A stretch of 32,707 nt of DNA from Clostridia bacterium (GTDB taxonomy: Bacteria; Bacillota; Clostridia; Christensenellales; UBA1242), in NCBI GenBank assembly GCA_017501645.1, contig JAFVWN010000044.1, forward strand, positions 1-32,707. Direction: 5' to 3'. The number at the start of each line of letters is the position of its first letter. The first letter of the stretch is position 1. A program made the translations under genes and the position numbers. Shown here in pieces: positions 23,971 through 31,413 of this stretch. The notes under the pieces are model-generated. The model saw only the letters and a list, made by a program, of their open reading frames with translations. It did no database searches and was not told where the DNA came from.

Positions 23971-24760
23971 CTTTGCTTAAAAAACTATTGAGTTCGCTTG
24001 CAAAGACTATTTCAACACCCATCTCTTTTATATTTTCAATACTATCTTTAATTGCGTTAGCGGTATTTTCGCCACCGTGAGAACCAACATGACCAATAAC
24101 TATTGCATAACCTTTTTTTTTCGCCAAGTTTGCACCAATTAACAAGTGTCTTTTAACACCATTATATGAGCGGTCGTGGTCAGGCTCTAAAAACTCATCT
24201 CTACCAAGATATACAACATTTTTTTCTTTTGCAACTTCCTCACAAGCAGTGTTAATATGTGTCCTACTATCTATGAAAAATAAATTATGTTCTTTCATAT
24301 AGTCATAAACATAGCTCATAACATTTTTACTTTGACAAACACCTGAACCAATATGAATATTGAACCCTTTTGCCTCAGGTATGTTCTGGAATGCGTCATC
24401 TAATTTTTTATAAACAGAATCCTTTGTGTCGCTTGAAGAAATGTAAGTCTTTCCATACCAACTAAGAGGAAAATTTACACAAGCCTCCATTGGCATATGA
24501 ACAATAACTTCTTTGTTTGAGTCTAATATTTGTTGTGTGTTAAGAGTAGAATTGTCGACATTTGGCATAACTGCACAGGTGATAGGGGCGTCAATCGAAA
24601 GCATTGTTTCGACTCCGCTTTGGTCATAGCTTCCAAAATCGTCAATAATTATGCAAAGTTTAGGTTTTGTTTGTGCAAAACTAGTTGTGAGAGGTTGCAC
24701 AACTTGAAAACACAATAAAAATGATAATAAGATAGTGATTATATAAAATATTTTTTTCAT
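23960..24760 (-). CDS. yibQ: Divergent polysaccharide deacetylase (YibQ/DUF610 family)
   Basis: The 266-residue protein starts with a signal peptide (hydrophobic core about residues 4-28, SFA near 30) and continues with the family pattern of divergent polysaccharide deacetylases: CIIIDDFGS, AVMPNV, VIVHMPMEA, NIHIGSG, FFIDSRT and IVIGHVGSHG. These supply the Asp and His residues that would bind metal. The usual NHxGS block reads IHIGS, one substitution. Substrate and activity are not established for the family; carbohydrate in the envelope is the usual guess. No Shine-Dalgarno precedes the ATG; an ACTATAAAT stretch lies directly before it. It is divergent from recD2 across about 80 bp. Confidence 0.88.
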   Translation of the reverse strand: MKKIFYIITILLSFLLCFQVVQPLTTSFAQTKPKLCIIIDDFGSYDQSGVETMLSIDAPITCAVMPNVDNSTLNTQQILDSNKEVIVHMPMEACVNFPLSWYGKTYISSSDTKDSVYKKLDDAFQNIPEAKGFNIHIGSGVCQSKNVMSYVYDYMKEHNLFFIDSRTHINTACEEVAKEKNVVYLGRDEFLEPDHDRSYNGVKRHLLIGANLAKKKGYAIVIGHVGSHGGENTANAIKDSIENIKEMGVEIVFASELNSFLSKEKS

Positions 24761-24806
24761 ATTTATAGTATTTGTGAATAAATAAAAAATATACCAAAAC
24801 TAATGT

Positions 24807-24837
24807 TTGACATTTTGATAATTATGTGTCATATTAT
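24807..24837 (+). promoter_or_regulatory. Candidate promoter for leaderless recD2
   Basis: TTGACA (24807-24812) is followed by CATATT (24830-24835, spacing 17) or TATTAT (24832-24837, spacing 19). Either puts the transcription start at or next to ATG 24842. There is no ribosome site in between. Confidence 0.45.
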
Positions 24838-24841
24838 TTTT

Positions 24842-27058
24842 ATGAAAATTGTAGGGACTATAGAAGATATTGTATTTAGAAATAATGAAAATGGTTATAC
24901 CATACTCGAGATAACAAGGGGTATGGATTCTTTTATTGCGACAGGAAAATTCCCTGTAGTTGGAATAGGAGAGGAGGTTGAGCTTGAAGGTGAATTTGCT
25001 GTTAACCCAAAGTATGGGGAACAGTTCGTTGCGTCTACCATAAAAGTGAGTGAACCAACAAGTATTGATGCAATTATAAAATATTTATCTTGTGGTCTTA
25101 TTTCTGGTGTTGGAATAGTAACAGCAACTAGTATTGTTAATAAGTTTAAAGAAAGAACTTTACATATTATAGAAAAAGAGCCTCATAGACTTGCAGAAGT
25201 TAAAGGTGTAAGTGACAGAAAGGCAATGGAAATTAATCAAACTTTTGTTGACATTAAAAAGATGCAACAAGCGGTTATGTTTTTACAAAAGTATGATATT
25301 TCTATTAATCTTGCAGTTAAAATTTATGAGGTTTATAAAGATAAAACTGAAACAATTTTAAGAAGTAATCCTTACAAGCTTGTTGAAGATGTTGAGGGTG
25401 TTGGTTTTAAGACTGCAGATAAGATTGCAAGCAAAATGGGTGTAAGCGAAGATAGTTCTTTTAGAATAAGGGCTGGTATAGTTTATTGTCTAAATGAACT
25501 TGCAGAAAAACAAGGTAGTACAGTAATAAGAAAAGATAAACTTGCAGAAATGACAGTTGGGCTATTAAATCTTCCTAATGAATATGAGGGAGAAGTTTTT
25601 GGAATGATTACAACTCTTGAAATAGAGGGGCTTGTAAAAAGTTGCACTCTAGAAGAAGAACCTGCTGTTGCAAACGCAAGACTTTATTCAATGGAAAAGT
25701 ACATTGCACAAAAGTTAAAAACGCTTATTAATTCTACTCAAGATTTAGATGCCGATTATGAAAATGAAATAAAAGAGTTTGAAAGAGTTAATAATTTTGA
25801 GTTGCACGACAGTCAAAAGAAAGCCGTTATAACTGCTTGTCGAGAGGGAGTTTCTGTAATTACTGGTGGGCCGGGTACAGGTAAGACCACAATAATTAAA
25901 GCAATTTTAACAATTTTAGAAAATCACGGAAAAAAGATTACACTTTTTGCACCAACTGGAAGAGCGGCAAAAAGAATGGAAGAGCAAACAAAAAGACCTG
26001 CGTCTACCATTCATAGAGGCTTGGGGATGATGTACAGTAATGGTAGGCTGAACTTTGTTCAAAATGAAAATAATCCACTAGAAACTGATGTTATAATTGT
26101 TGATGAGGTAAGTATGATTGATATTTATGTTGCTTCATCACTTCTTAAAGCAATTGCTCTTGGAACAAAAGTGATTTTTGTTGGAGATAAAGACCAATTG
26201 ATGAGCGTTGGAGCGGGTAATGTTTTAGCGGATATTATTGGTTCTGGCGAGGTTACAACAATTGAACTTACTCAAATTTTTAGACAGGCAGAAACAAGTA
26301 GGATTGTCGTTAATGCCCACACAATAAATAATGGAGAAATGCCTGACCTATCTATAAAAAGTGATGACTTTTTCTACAGCTCAAGCTTTATTGCGAGTGA
26401 GGTTGCTGAAGAAATAGTCGATATGGTGTCAAGAAGAATACCTTCATATAAAGAAGAAATCACTCCTGATAAAATTCAAATAATTGCACCTATGAAAGCT
26501 GGCGAGTGCGGAACAAATGCTCTAAATCTTTTGTTGAGGGAAAAACTTAATCCAAAATCTAATGCAAAGGCAGAAATAGAAGTTCATAAAACAGTATTTA
26601 GAGTTGGAGATAAGGTTATGCAGACTGCCAACAATTACGAACAAGAATGGCTAAAGGTGGAAAATGGTTCAGTAGTTGGAGGAATGGGTGTTTTTAATGG
26701 AGATATGGGATATATTGACGCTATAAATACACAAAGTGGCGAGGTTTATGTAAGTTTTGATGATGGAAGAAGAGCGGGGTATTCAATTGTTGAACTTGAA
26801 GATTTAGTCCACGCTTATGCTATTACAATCCATAAAAGTCAAGGAAGCGAGTTTGACGCTGTTATAATTCCAATACTTGGCGGAAATCCAATGCTTTTTA
26901 ATAAAAACCTGTTGTATACAGCAGTTACAAGAGCTAAAAAAATGGTTGTTTTAATTGGTAAAAAAGGAAATATTTACCATATGATAAGTAATCAAAATAT
27001 GGTTCAAAGAAACACACTATTAAAACGCTTTTTAACACAAAGCGAGTATAATTTGTAA
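24842..27058 (+). CDS. recD2: RecD2-type SF1 DNA helicase
   Basis: RecD2 is a 5'-3' helicase of organisms lacking RecBCD and acts in repair and replication-fork maintenance. I choose ATG 24842 (738 residues) because the family begins with a KIVGTIEDIVFRN-like OB-fold strand; ATG codons at 24803 and 24824 lie upstream and none has a ribosome site. Visible parts are the N-terminal OB domain, helix-hairpin-helix segments (GVGFKTADKI near 180), Walker A GGPGTGKT (342-349), D421-E422 in DEVSMID, GDKDQLMSVG, QIFRQAE, the SH3-like insertion around 600 and the C-terminal motifs TIHKSQGSEF and YTAVTRAKK. Length is close to that of other Firmicute RecD2. It lies 42 bp upstream of yabP on the same strand. 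Confidence 0.95.
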   Translation: MKIVGTIEDIVFRNNENGYTILEITRGMDSFIATGKFPVVGIGEEVELEGEFAVNPKYGEQFVASTIKVSEPTSIDAIIKYLSCGLISGVGIVTATSIVNKFKERTLHIIEKEPHRLAEVKGVSDRKAMEINQTFVDIKKMQQAVMFLQKYDISINLAVKIYEVYKDKTETILRSNPYKLVEDVEGVGFKTADKIASKMGVSEDSSFRIRAGIVYCLNELAEKQGSTVIRKDKLAEMTVGLLNLPNEYEGEVFGMITTLEIEGLVKSCTLEEEPAVANARLYSMEKYIAQKLKTLINSTQDLDADYENEIKEFERVNNFELHDSQKKAVITACREGVSVITGGPGTGKTTIIKAILTILENHGKKITLFAPTGRAAKRMEEQTKRPASTIHRGLGMMYSNGRLNFVQNENNPLETDVIIVDEVSMIDIYVASSLLKAIALGTKVIFVGDKDQLMSVGAGNVLADIIGSGEVTTIELTQIFRQAETSRIVVNAHTINNGEMPDLSIKSDDFFYSSSFIASEVAEEIVDMVSRRIPSYKEEITPDKIQIIAPMKAGECGTNALNLLLREKLNPKSNAKAEIEVHKTVFRVGDKVMQTANNYEQEWLKVENGSVVGGMGVFNGDMGYIDAINTQSGEVYVSFDDGRRAGYSIVELEDLVHAYAITIHKSQGSEFDAVIIPILGGNPMLFNKNLLYTAVTRAKKMVVLIGKKGNIYHMISNQNMVQRNTLLKRFLTQSEYNL

Positions 27059-27072
27059 TAAAAACAAGATTG

Positions 27073-27093
27073 CCTCTATAAAATTAATAGAGG
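27073..27093 (+). other. Hairpin sequestering the yabP ribosome site
   Basis: CCTCTAT (27073-27079) pairs perfectly with ATAGAGG (27087-27093) around a 7-nt loop. The right arm is the Shine-Dalgarno of yabP (AGAGGTG, ATG 27101). No T-run follows, so it is not a good terminator for recD2. On transcripts reading through from recD2 the ribosome site would be masked. Confidence 0.5.
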
Positions 27094-27100
27094 TGATAAT

Positions 27101-27382
27101 ATGAATGAATTAGCGAAAAAAGAAGAAAAATCGAGCGAACATATACTAACATTAGAAAATAGAAAAAAATTATCTGTCACAGGAGTTATTGAAGTTGTAA
27201 GTGCAACAGATAAGTCTGTGATTGCAAAAACCAAAGAAAAAACATTATGTATTAATGGAAGTGAGTTAAGAGTTTCAAAGTTGGTTCTTGAGGAGTTTTT
27301 TCTTTCAGTTGAGGGAGTAATTGACGGCTTTAAATACATAGAAAAACAGACAAAAGGTTTATTTAAAAAGGTCTTTAAATAA
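27101..27382 (+). CDS. yabP: Sporulation protein YabP
   Basis: The 93-residue protein matches YabP, a small mother-cell sporulation protein of the YabP/YqfC type. The recognisable core is HILTLENRKKLSVTGVIEV, then a strand-turn-strand region with LCINGSELRVSKL, LEEFFLSVEGVIDGFKY, and a basic C-terminus. A charged N-terminal segment of about 14 residues precedes it. In Bacillus and many Clostridia the order yabP-yabQ-divIC is conserved, and it is the same here. ATG 27101 follows AGAGGTG, which is base-paired in a hairpin. The stop overlaps the next start (TAATG), so translation of yabQ is probably coupled. Confidence 0.92.
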   Translation: MNELAKKEEKSSEHILTLENRKKLSVTGVIEVVSATDKSVIAKTKEKTLCINGSELRVSKLVLEEFFLSVEGVIDGFKYIEKQTKGLFKKVFK

Positions 27383-27720
27383 TGTTGAATAATGGATTTG
27401 ATATCAATTTGATAGTTGTTTTTATGTTTTGCGGAGTTGTTTGCGGAATTGTTTATAATTTGCTTTCGTTGTTAAAAAAAATAGCAAAAAAAAACTTGAT
27501 GGTTTGTTTTTTTGTAGACATTGTAAGTTGTTTAATTTCAGGACTTGTTTTTATTGTTTTTGTGTTTAAATACACTTTTGGGCAAATTTTAGTGTATGAA
27601 GTGCTATTTTTTGTGTTTGGAATAGTAATTTTGCAAATTTTTATTAAAAATTCATTTGCAAGACTGATAAGAGTTGTGTATAATAAAGTAAACAATAAGA
27701 TAAAAATTGTAAAAAAATAG
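27382..27720 (+). CDS. yabQ: Spore cortex-associated membrane protein YabQ
   Basis: YabQ is a mother-cell membrane protein needed for spore cortex formation in Bacillus. This 112-residue product has three or four hydrophobic segments (about residues 9-28, 40-60 and 66-87) and a basic C-terminal tail (KVNNKIKIVKK), as in the family; sequence conservation in YabQ is low, so the call depends largely on position between yabP and divIC. The start overlaps the yabP stop and has no ribosome site of its own, pointing to translational coupling. The tail is shorter than in many YabQ proteins. Confidence 0.85.
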   Translation: MLNNGFDINLIVVFMFCGVVCGIVYNLLSLLKKIAKKNLMVCFFVDIVSCLISGLVFIVFVFKYTFGQILVYEVLFFVFGIVILQIFIKNSFARLIRVVYNKVNNKIKIVKK

Positions 27721-27744
27721 AATTTTACTAAGGAGGGCTTATTT

Positions 27745-28029
27745 ATGACACAGGCTAAACTTGCTCAAACAATAAAATTAATAACCGTTCTTGCTAGCGT
27801 TCTTTTGTTTGCTCTTGTTTGCGTTATTGGATATCAATATATAAGAATGGGAGCATTATCAAATAGAAGTGTTTCTCTTGATAGGAAGATAAGTGAACTA
27901 AGCGTAACCGAATCAAACTTAAGAAATGGCATAGAAGCTCGTAAAGACCCTTCTTATGTTGAACAACAAGCAAGAGAAAATCTTGGAATGATTAGAGTAA
28001 ACGGCGAAGTTGTTTATATTGTTGGATAA
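27745..28029 (+). CDS. divIC: Cell division protein DivIC/FtsB-like
   Basis: This 94-residue protein has a short cytoplasmic N-terminus, one membrane helix (about residues 11-31), a coiled coil (about 38-62, SVSLDRKISELSVTESNL) and the short C-terminal DivIC/FtsB block, with PSYVEQQARENLGMI followed by GEVVY. DivIC joins FtsL and DivIB in the septal complex that activates septal wall synthesis. AAGGAGGG lies at ideal spacing before ATG 27745, a much stronger signal than for the two sporulation genes upstream, which suits a protein needed in every cell cycle. It is 24 bp after yabQ and precedes a strong terminator; yabR and spoIIE, which follow in Bacillus, are absent. Confidence 0.93.
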   Translation: MTQAKLAQTIKLITVLASVLLFALVCVIGYQYIRMGALSNRSVSLDRKISELSVTESNLRNGIEARKDPSYVEQQARENLGMIRVNGEVVYIVG

Positions 28030-28033
28030 AATA

Positions 28034-28068
28034 AAAAGCTCTACCTAAGAGGTAGGGCTTTTTCGTTT
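28034..28068. terminator. Bidirectional terminator after divIC
   Basis: AAAAGCTCTACC (28034-28045) pairs with GGTAGGGCTTTT (28051-28062) around TAAGA, with one G-U pair, then a T-rich run. The leftward phosphoesterase gene ends just beyond it at 28069. Confidence 0.9.
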
Positions 28069-28653
28069 TTATAGTAGTCGTAAGTTTTCATCATCCCAAT
28101 AGATTTCTTTTTCTTTTAATTGAAATAAAATATCTTTTTCTGCGTATGGGCGATAGTGATTTATGTCACAACTCATATTAAGTCCAAAAGACTGCCACAA
28201 TCCTTTAGAGCGGTGAATGTGTCCAAACAAGGTAACATATCCGTTTTTATGGTTAATAGGCTCGTGGGTTAAATAAAAGTTGTATCCACCAAAAGAAATA
28301 TAGTCTTCATATTTGACATCTTTTATTCCAAGACTTAAACAGTAAGATTTGAATTTTTCAAAGTTTCCGCCAAAAAAGTATTTTACAATTCTTTCTTCAT
28401 TGTTACCCATTATAAGGATGATATTACCTCTTATTTTCTTTATGTATTTTGCAGATTTTTCCCAAAAGCGAGAATGCGTGTTGTCGCAATCCATAAGGTC
28501 GCCAAGAACATAAAGAGTGTCATTTTTTTTCACATATTTGTTTATGCTTTTTAATATGTATTTGTCATATTGAGTAATGTTTTTAAATGGTCGGTTGTCG
28601 AAAGTAAAAGTATTTGTATCACAAAAATGAATATCCGAAATGAAAAAATTCAT
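28069..28653 (-). CDS. Calcineurin-like metallophosphoesterase
   Basis: The 194-residue protein has the metal-binding motifs of the superfamily in order: D7-x-H9 (SDIHF), GD in VLGDLMD, GNNE (normally GNHE or GNHD, so the usual His is Asn), a His in LTHEP and GHIH (in LFGHIH). It is short and has no signal peptide, so it is cytoplasmic. The substrate is not evident. The small size and motif layout resemble phosphoesterases found in phage and plasmid contexts as well as chromosomes. ATG 28653 follows AGGAG. The GNNE change could weaken activity or alter its specificity. Confidence 0.88.
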   Translation of the reverse strand: MNFFISDIHFCDTNTFTFDNRPFKNITQYDKYILKSINKYVKKNDTLYVLGDLMDCDNTHSRFWEKSAKYIKKIRGNIILIMGNNEERIVKYFFGGNFEKFKSYCLSLGIKDVKYEDYISFGGYNFYLTHEPINHKNGYVTLFGHIHRSKGLWQSFGLNMSCDINHYRPYAEKDILFQLKEKEIYWDDENLRLL

Positions 28654-28809
28654 AATTTCTCCTTTTGTATGATGTAATTATAAACTTAAAATACAAAAAA
28701 GTCTAATAAAAACAGGAGATAATCAATAGTTTGAAATATTTATTAAAAAAAAGTGTTGACAAATCGCAATAAATGTAATAAAATAAACAAGCGTAACAAA
28801 TAGAGGCGT
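28654..28809 (+). other. Promoter region of the tRNA-Met/tRNA-Glu operon
   Basis: This 156-bp gap holds the tRNA promoter at 28756-28784 and otherwise AT-rich sequence. With the tRNAs and terminator that follow, there is no protein gene between 28654 and 29102. Confidence 0.6.
28756..28784 (+). promoter_or_regulatory. tRNA operon promoter
   Basis: TTGACA (28756-28761) and TAAAAT (28779-28784) are separated by 17 bp. The predicted start lies about 20 bases before tRNA-Met. Confidence 0.85.
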
Positions 28810-28886
28810 GGCGGCTTAGCTCAGTTGGCTAGAGCGCCTGGTTCATACCCAGTAGGTCGCAGGTTCGAATCCCGCAGCCGCTACCA
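28810..28886 (+). tRNA. tRNA-Met (CAT), elongator type
   Basis: The 77-nt cloverleaf has acceptor GGCGGCT/AGCCGCT (one G-U end pair), anticodon loop TTCATAC and encoded CCA. The paired 1-72 end rules out an initiator. Two stem positions do not pair: C27-U43 in the anticodon arm and A51-C63 in the T arm. A CAT anticodon could also belong to tRNA-Ile2, whose wobble C becomes lysidine; the body looks more like elongator Met. Confidence 0.85.
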
Positions 28887-28896
28887 AATTTAATAT

Positions 28897-28971
28897 GGTC
28901 CCATGGTCAAGAGGTTAAGACATCGCCCTTTCACGGCGGAATCAGGGGTTCAATTCCCCTTGGGACTACCA
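28897..28971 (+). tRNA. tRNA-Glu (TTC)
   Basis: The 75-nt cloverleaf has acceptor GGTCCCA/TGGGACT, anticodon loop CTTTCAC (TTC) with stem TCGCC/GGCGG, T arm AGGGG-TTCAATT-CCCCT and encoded CCA. It is 10 bp after tRNA-Met and shares its promoter and terminator. Confidence 0.96.
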
Positions 28972-28977
28972 AAATAA

Positions 28978-29006
28978 AAACACGGAATTATTTTCGTGTT
29001 TTTTTG
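28978..29006 (+). terminator. Terminator of the tRNA operon
   Basis: AAACACGGAA (28978-28987) pairs with TTTCGTGTTT (28992-29001) around TTAT, with one G-U pair, followed by a T-run. A very similar ACACGG stem recurs at 30056-30077. Confidence 0.85.
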
Positions 29007-29046
29007 TTTGTTTTTTTAATTAAACATTATTGGAGTTAAGTGTTGA

Positions 29047-29074
29047 TTGTTTTTTATTGATAATGTTTTATAAT
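29047..29074 (+). promoter_or_regulatory. Promoter of the two-TM protein and TetR operon
   Basis: TTGTTT (29047-29052) and TATAAT (29069-29074) have a 16-bp spacer. The -10 is perfect and the -35 weak, as expected for a promoter under regulation. A TetR operator may overlap, but I could not see a clear palindrome. Confidence 0.5.
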
Positions 29075-29102
29075 AATCGTATACTATAAAGGAGGAAAAG
29101 AA

Positions 29103-29459
29103 ATGAATACAGATAAAATTTATGCAGAGCAAATTGCAAACGAGTACTCTGAAAAACAGACATCAAAAGTTAAAGCGTTAAAGAGGCTTGATGCAAAAGC
29201 TAAAAATCCAGCACATATTTTTGCTTATACTTTTGGTATTATATCCAGTTTAATTCTTGGCACAGGTATGAGTTTGGTGATGGGGGTTATTGGTGGCTCA
29301 TCTATTTTCACTATGGTTTTGGGGATAATCATTGGTTGTATTGGTATTTTAGGTGTTAGTATTAACTACTATATCTTCAAGAAAATTCTAGAAAAAAACA
29401 AAAAGAAATATTCAAACGATATTTTAGCACTTGCAAAACAAATTACAGAAGAGGAATAA
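29103..29459 (+). CDS. Small two-TM membrane protein paired with a TetR regulator
   Basis: The 118-residue protein has a basic N-terminal third (to about residue 34), two membrane helices (about 40-62 and 68-90) separated by a short turn, and a charged C-terminal tail. Similar small proteins beginning MNTDKIYAE and followed by a TetR gene occur in many Clostridia; as I recall they are sometimes labelled dihydropteridine reductase in databases, a name nothing in this sequence supports. AAAGGAGG precedes ATG 29103. The TetR gene starts three bases after its stop, so the pair forms one operon and the regulator probably controls it. Confidence 0.8.
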   Translation: MNTDKIYAEQIANEYSEKQTSKVKALKRLDAKAKNPAHIFAYTFGIISSLILGTGMSLVMGVIGGSSIFTMVLGIIIGCIGILGVSINYYIFKKILEKNKKKYSNDILALAKQITEEE

Positions 29460-29462
29460 TAA

Positions 29463-30026
29463 ATGAATAAGGCGGAAAGTAAATATTTTAATACTGCAAA
29501 ACTAATGAATACAGCATTTTTATATTTATTGGAAAAGAAAGAGTATGATAAAATTACAGTAAAGGAAATATGTGAAAAAGCGGGAGTTAATAGGTCAACT
29601 TTTTATTTACACTATGAGACAATGGAGGATTTATTACTTGAAACGATAGATAATCTTAATCGTGAGTTTATAGATTGCTTTGAAGATAAACCCACAATTG
29701 TTGATAAAAAATCATCAATGTTCTTAACAGAAAGATATTTAATTCCTTACTTAAATTTTGTTAAAAAGAATAAAAGAGTATTAAAAATAATTCATTCAAA
29801 ACCTGAACTTTTCAATTCTCAAAATGTTTTTATGAAAATGTATACTCGATTTTTCAATCCTGCACTAAAAGTATTTAATGTGGGAGAAAAAGAAAAACCG
29901 TATGTTTTTGAGTTTTTTACGAAAGGTGTTGTTGCCGTTGTAAAGAAATGGATTGAAAAAGAGTGTGAAGATTCAGTAGATTTTATAACACAATTAATCA
30001 TTAATTTTGTGGGGTGTAGAGTTTAA
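29463..30026 (+). CDS. TetR/AcrR family transcriptional regulator
   Basis: The 187-residue protein has a typical N-terminal TetR helix-turn-helix (about residues 12-56): NTAFLYLLEKK, then ITVKEICEKAGVNRSTFYLHY. The ligand-binding domain is helical, of the type with a TetR_C_33/C_8-like C-terminus common in Clostridia. It would be a dimeric repressor released by an unknown ligand. It lies 3 bp after the two-TM gene, with no strong ribosome site of its own other than GAGGAATAATAA overlapping the previous stop, suggesting coupled translation. It probably regulates its own operon, as is usual for the family. Confidence 0.92.
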   Translation: MNKAESKYFNTAKLMNTAFLYLLEKKEYDKITVKEICEKAGVNRSTFYLHYETMEDLLLETIDNLNREFIDCFEDKPTIVDKKSSMFLTERYLIPYLNFVKKNKRVLKIIHSKPELFNSQNVFMKMYTRFFNPALKVFNVGEKEKPYVFEFFTKGVVAVVKKWIEKECEDSVDFITQLIINFVGCRV

Positions 30027-30052
30027 CTTTTCGAAAAAAACACAAGTTCTAA

Positions 30053-30085
30053 AAAAACACGGGAATAATTCCGTGTTTTTTTTGT
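30053..30085. terminator. Bidirectional terminator between the TetR gene and glyA
   Basis: AACACGG (30056-30062) pairs with CCGTGTT (30071-30077) with A-runs on the left and T-runs on the right. The leftward glyA gene ends at 30088. The stem resembles that of the tRNA terminator at 28978. Confidence 0.88.
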
Positions 30086-30087
30086 TG

Positions 30088-31311
30088 TTATATAAATTCT
30101 TTCATTAAGGCAATGACTTCTTTTTTGACTTCTTTTATTGCTTTTTCTTTTTCTGTGACAATTCTGTAAATAAAGTTTGCAATCTTTTTAACTTCTGCTT
30201 CTTTCATTCCAAGAGTTGTAATAGCTGCAGTTCCAAGTCTTAGTCCACTTGTTACAGATGGGCTTAATTTTTCGTTTGGTATACTGTTTTTGTTAGTTGT
30301 TATGTTAGCTTTGTGCAAAAGATCGGAAGCATCTTTACCTGTAACTCCAAAAGGGGTAAGGTCAACAAGAATAAGGTGATTATCTGTTCCTCCTGAAACT
30401 AGTCTAAAGCCGTAGTTGTTAAGTTCGTCAGCAAGAACTTTACAGTTTTTAACAACTTGTTTTTGATATTCTTTAAATTCAGGAGAAAGGGCTTCTTTTA
30501 ACATAACAGCTTTACCTGCAATAATATGCTCAAGTGGTCCGCCTTGGCTTCCTGGGAAGACGGCACTGTCTATCTTTTTAGCAAGCTCTGCCTTACACAA
30601 AATCATACCTCCACGAGGGCCTCTTAGTGTTTTGTGTGTTGTTGTGGTTACAACATCTGCATATTTGCAAGGGTTGTCGTGTACTCCAGCGGCAACAAGT
30701 CCGGCAATATGTGCCATATCTACCATAAGGTATGCACCTACGCTGTCAGCAATTTCCCTAAATCTTTTGAAATCAATTTTTCGAGGGTAGGCACTAGCAC
30801 CAGCGACTATGATTTTTGGCTTGTGTTCGTTTGCAAGTCTTTGAATTTCGTCATAGTCAATAAGTTCAGTTTCTGGGTTTAATTCATAACTAATAGAATT
30901 GAAGTGTTTGCCAGAAACATTAACTTTTGTTCCGTGAGTTAAGTGTCCGCCAGCAGGAAGAGACATTCCAAGAATTGTATCACCTGGTTTAAGAAGGGCT
31001 AGATACACAGCAAAGTTTGCGTTTGCTCCAGAGTGAGGTTGAACATTTGCGTGTTCAGCACCAAAAAGTTCTTTGGCTCTATCTATTGCAAGTTGTTCAA
31101 TAGTGTCAATATGTTCGCAACCGCAGTAATATCTTTTACCAGGATAACCTTCTGCGTACTTGTTAGTAAGAACACTACCAACAGTTTCACGAACCGCATC
31201 ACTAGTGATATTTTCACTTGCAATAAGTTCAATATGTTCTTTTTGTCTTTTTTCTTCTTTTTTAATTGCTTTGTAAACCTCAGGGTCTACCATTTTAATA
31301 GTTGTTTTCAT
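30088..31311 (-). CDS. glyA: Serine hydroxymethyltransferase GlyA
   Basis: GlyA is a PLP enzyme that converts serine and tetrahydrofolate to glycine and 5,10-methylene-tetrahydrofolate, the main source of one-carbon units. The 407-residue protein shows the N-terminal [31 protein letters not shown] and the PLP lysine K227 in [14 protein letters not shown]. It is about 10 residues shorter than the common form of about 417. ATG 31311 follows GGAGGT at good spacing. It is divergent from folD, which uses its product, across about 100 bp, so the pair may be regulated together. Confidence 0.97.
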   Translation of the reverse strand: MKTTIKMVDPEVYKAIKKEEKRQKEHIELIASENITSDAVRETVGSVLTNKYAEGYPGKRYYCGCEHIDTIEQLAIDRAKELFGAEHANVQPHSGANANFAVYLALLKPGDTILGMSLPAGGHLTHGTKVNVSGKHFNSISYELNPETELIDYDEIQRLANEHKPKIIVAGASAYPRKIDFKRFREIADSVGAYLMVDMAHIAGLVAAGVHDNPCKYADVVTTTTHKTLRGPRGGMILCKAELAKKIDSAVFPGSQGGPLEHIIAGKAVMLKEALSPEFKEYQKQVVKNCKVLADELNNYGFRLVSGGTDNHLILVDLTPFGVTGKDASDLLHKANITTNKNSIPNEKLSPSVTSGLRLGTAAITTLGMKEAEVKKIANFIYRIVTEKEKAIKEVKKEVIALMKEFI

Positions 31312-31377
31312 AAGTATACCTCCTATCTAAGGTATTGTATCATAAATATATAAAAAATAAAAATATTAACAATAGAT

Positions 31378-31407
31378 TTGTAATTTTTGTTCAAATGTGC
31401 TTATAAT
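31378..31407 (+). promoter_or_regulatory. Promoter for a likely leaderless folD mRNA
   Basis: TTGTAA (31378-31383) and a perfect TATAAT (31402-31407) are 18 bp apart. The -10 ends six bases before ATG 31414, so transcription should begin at or very near the start codon. No ribosome site exists upstream of that ATG. Confidence 0.6.
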
Positions 31408-31413
31408 ATTATT

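Noticed and set aside
27061..27100. Hairpin at 27073-27093 as a recD2 terminator
   Set aside because: No T-run follows; the right arm is instead the yabP ribosome site, so it is listed as a possible translational element.
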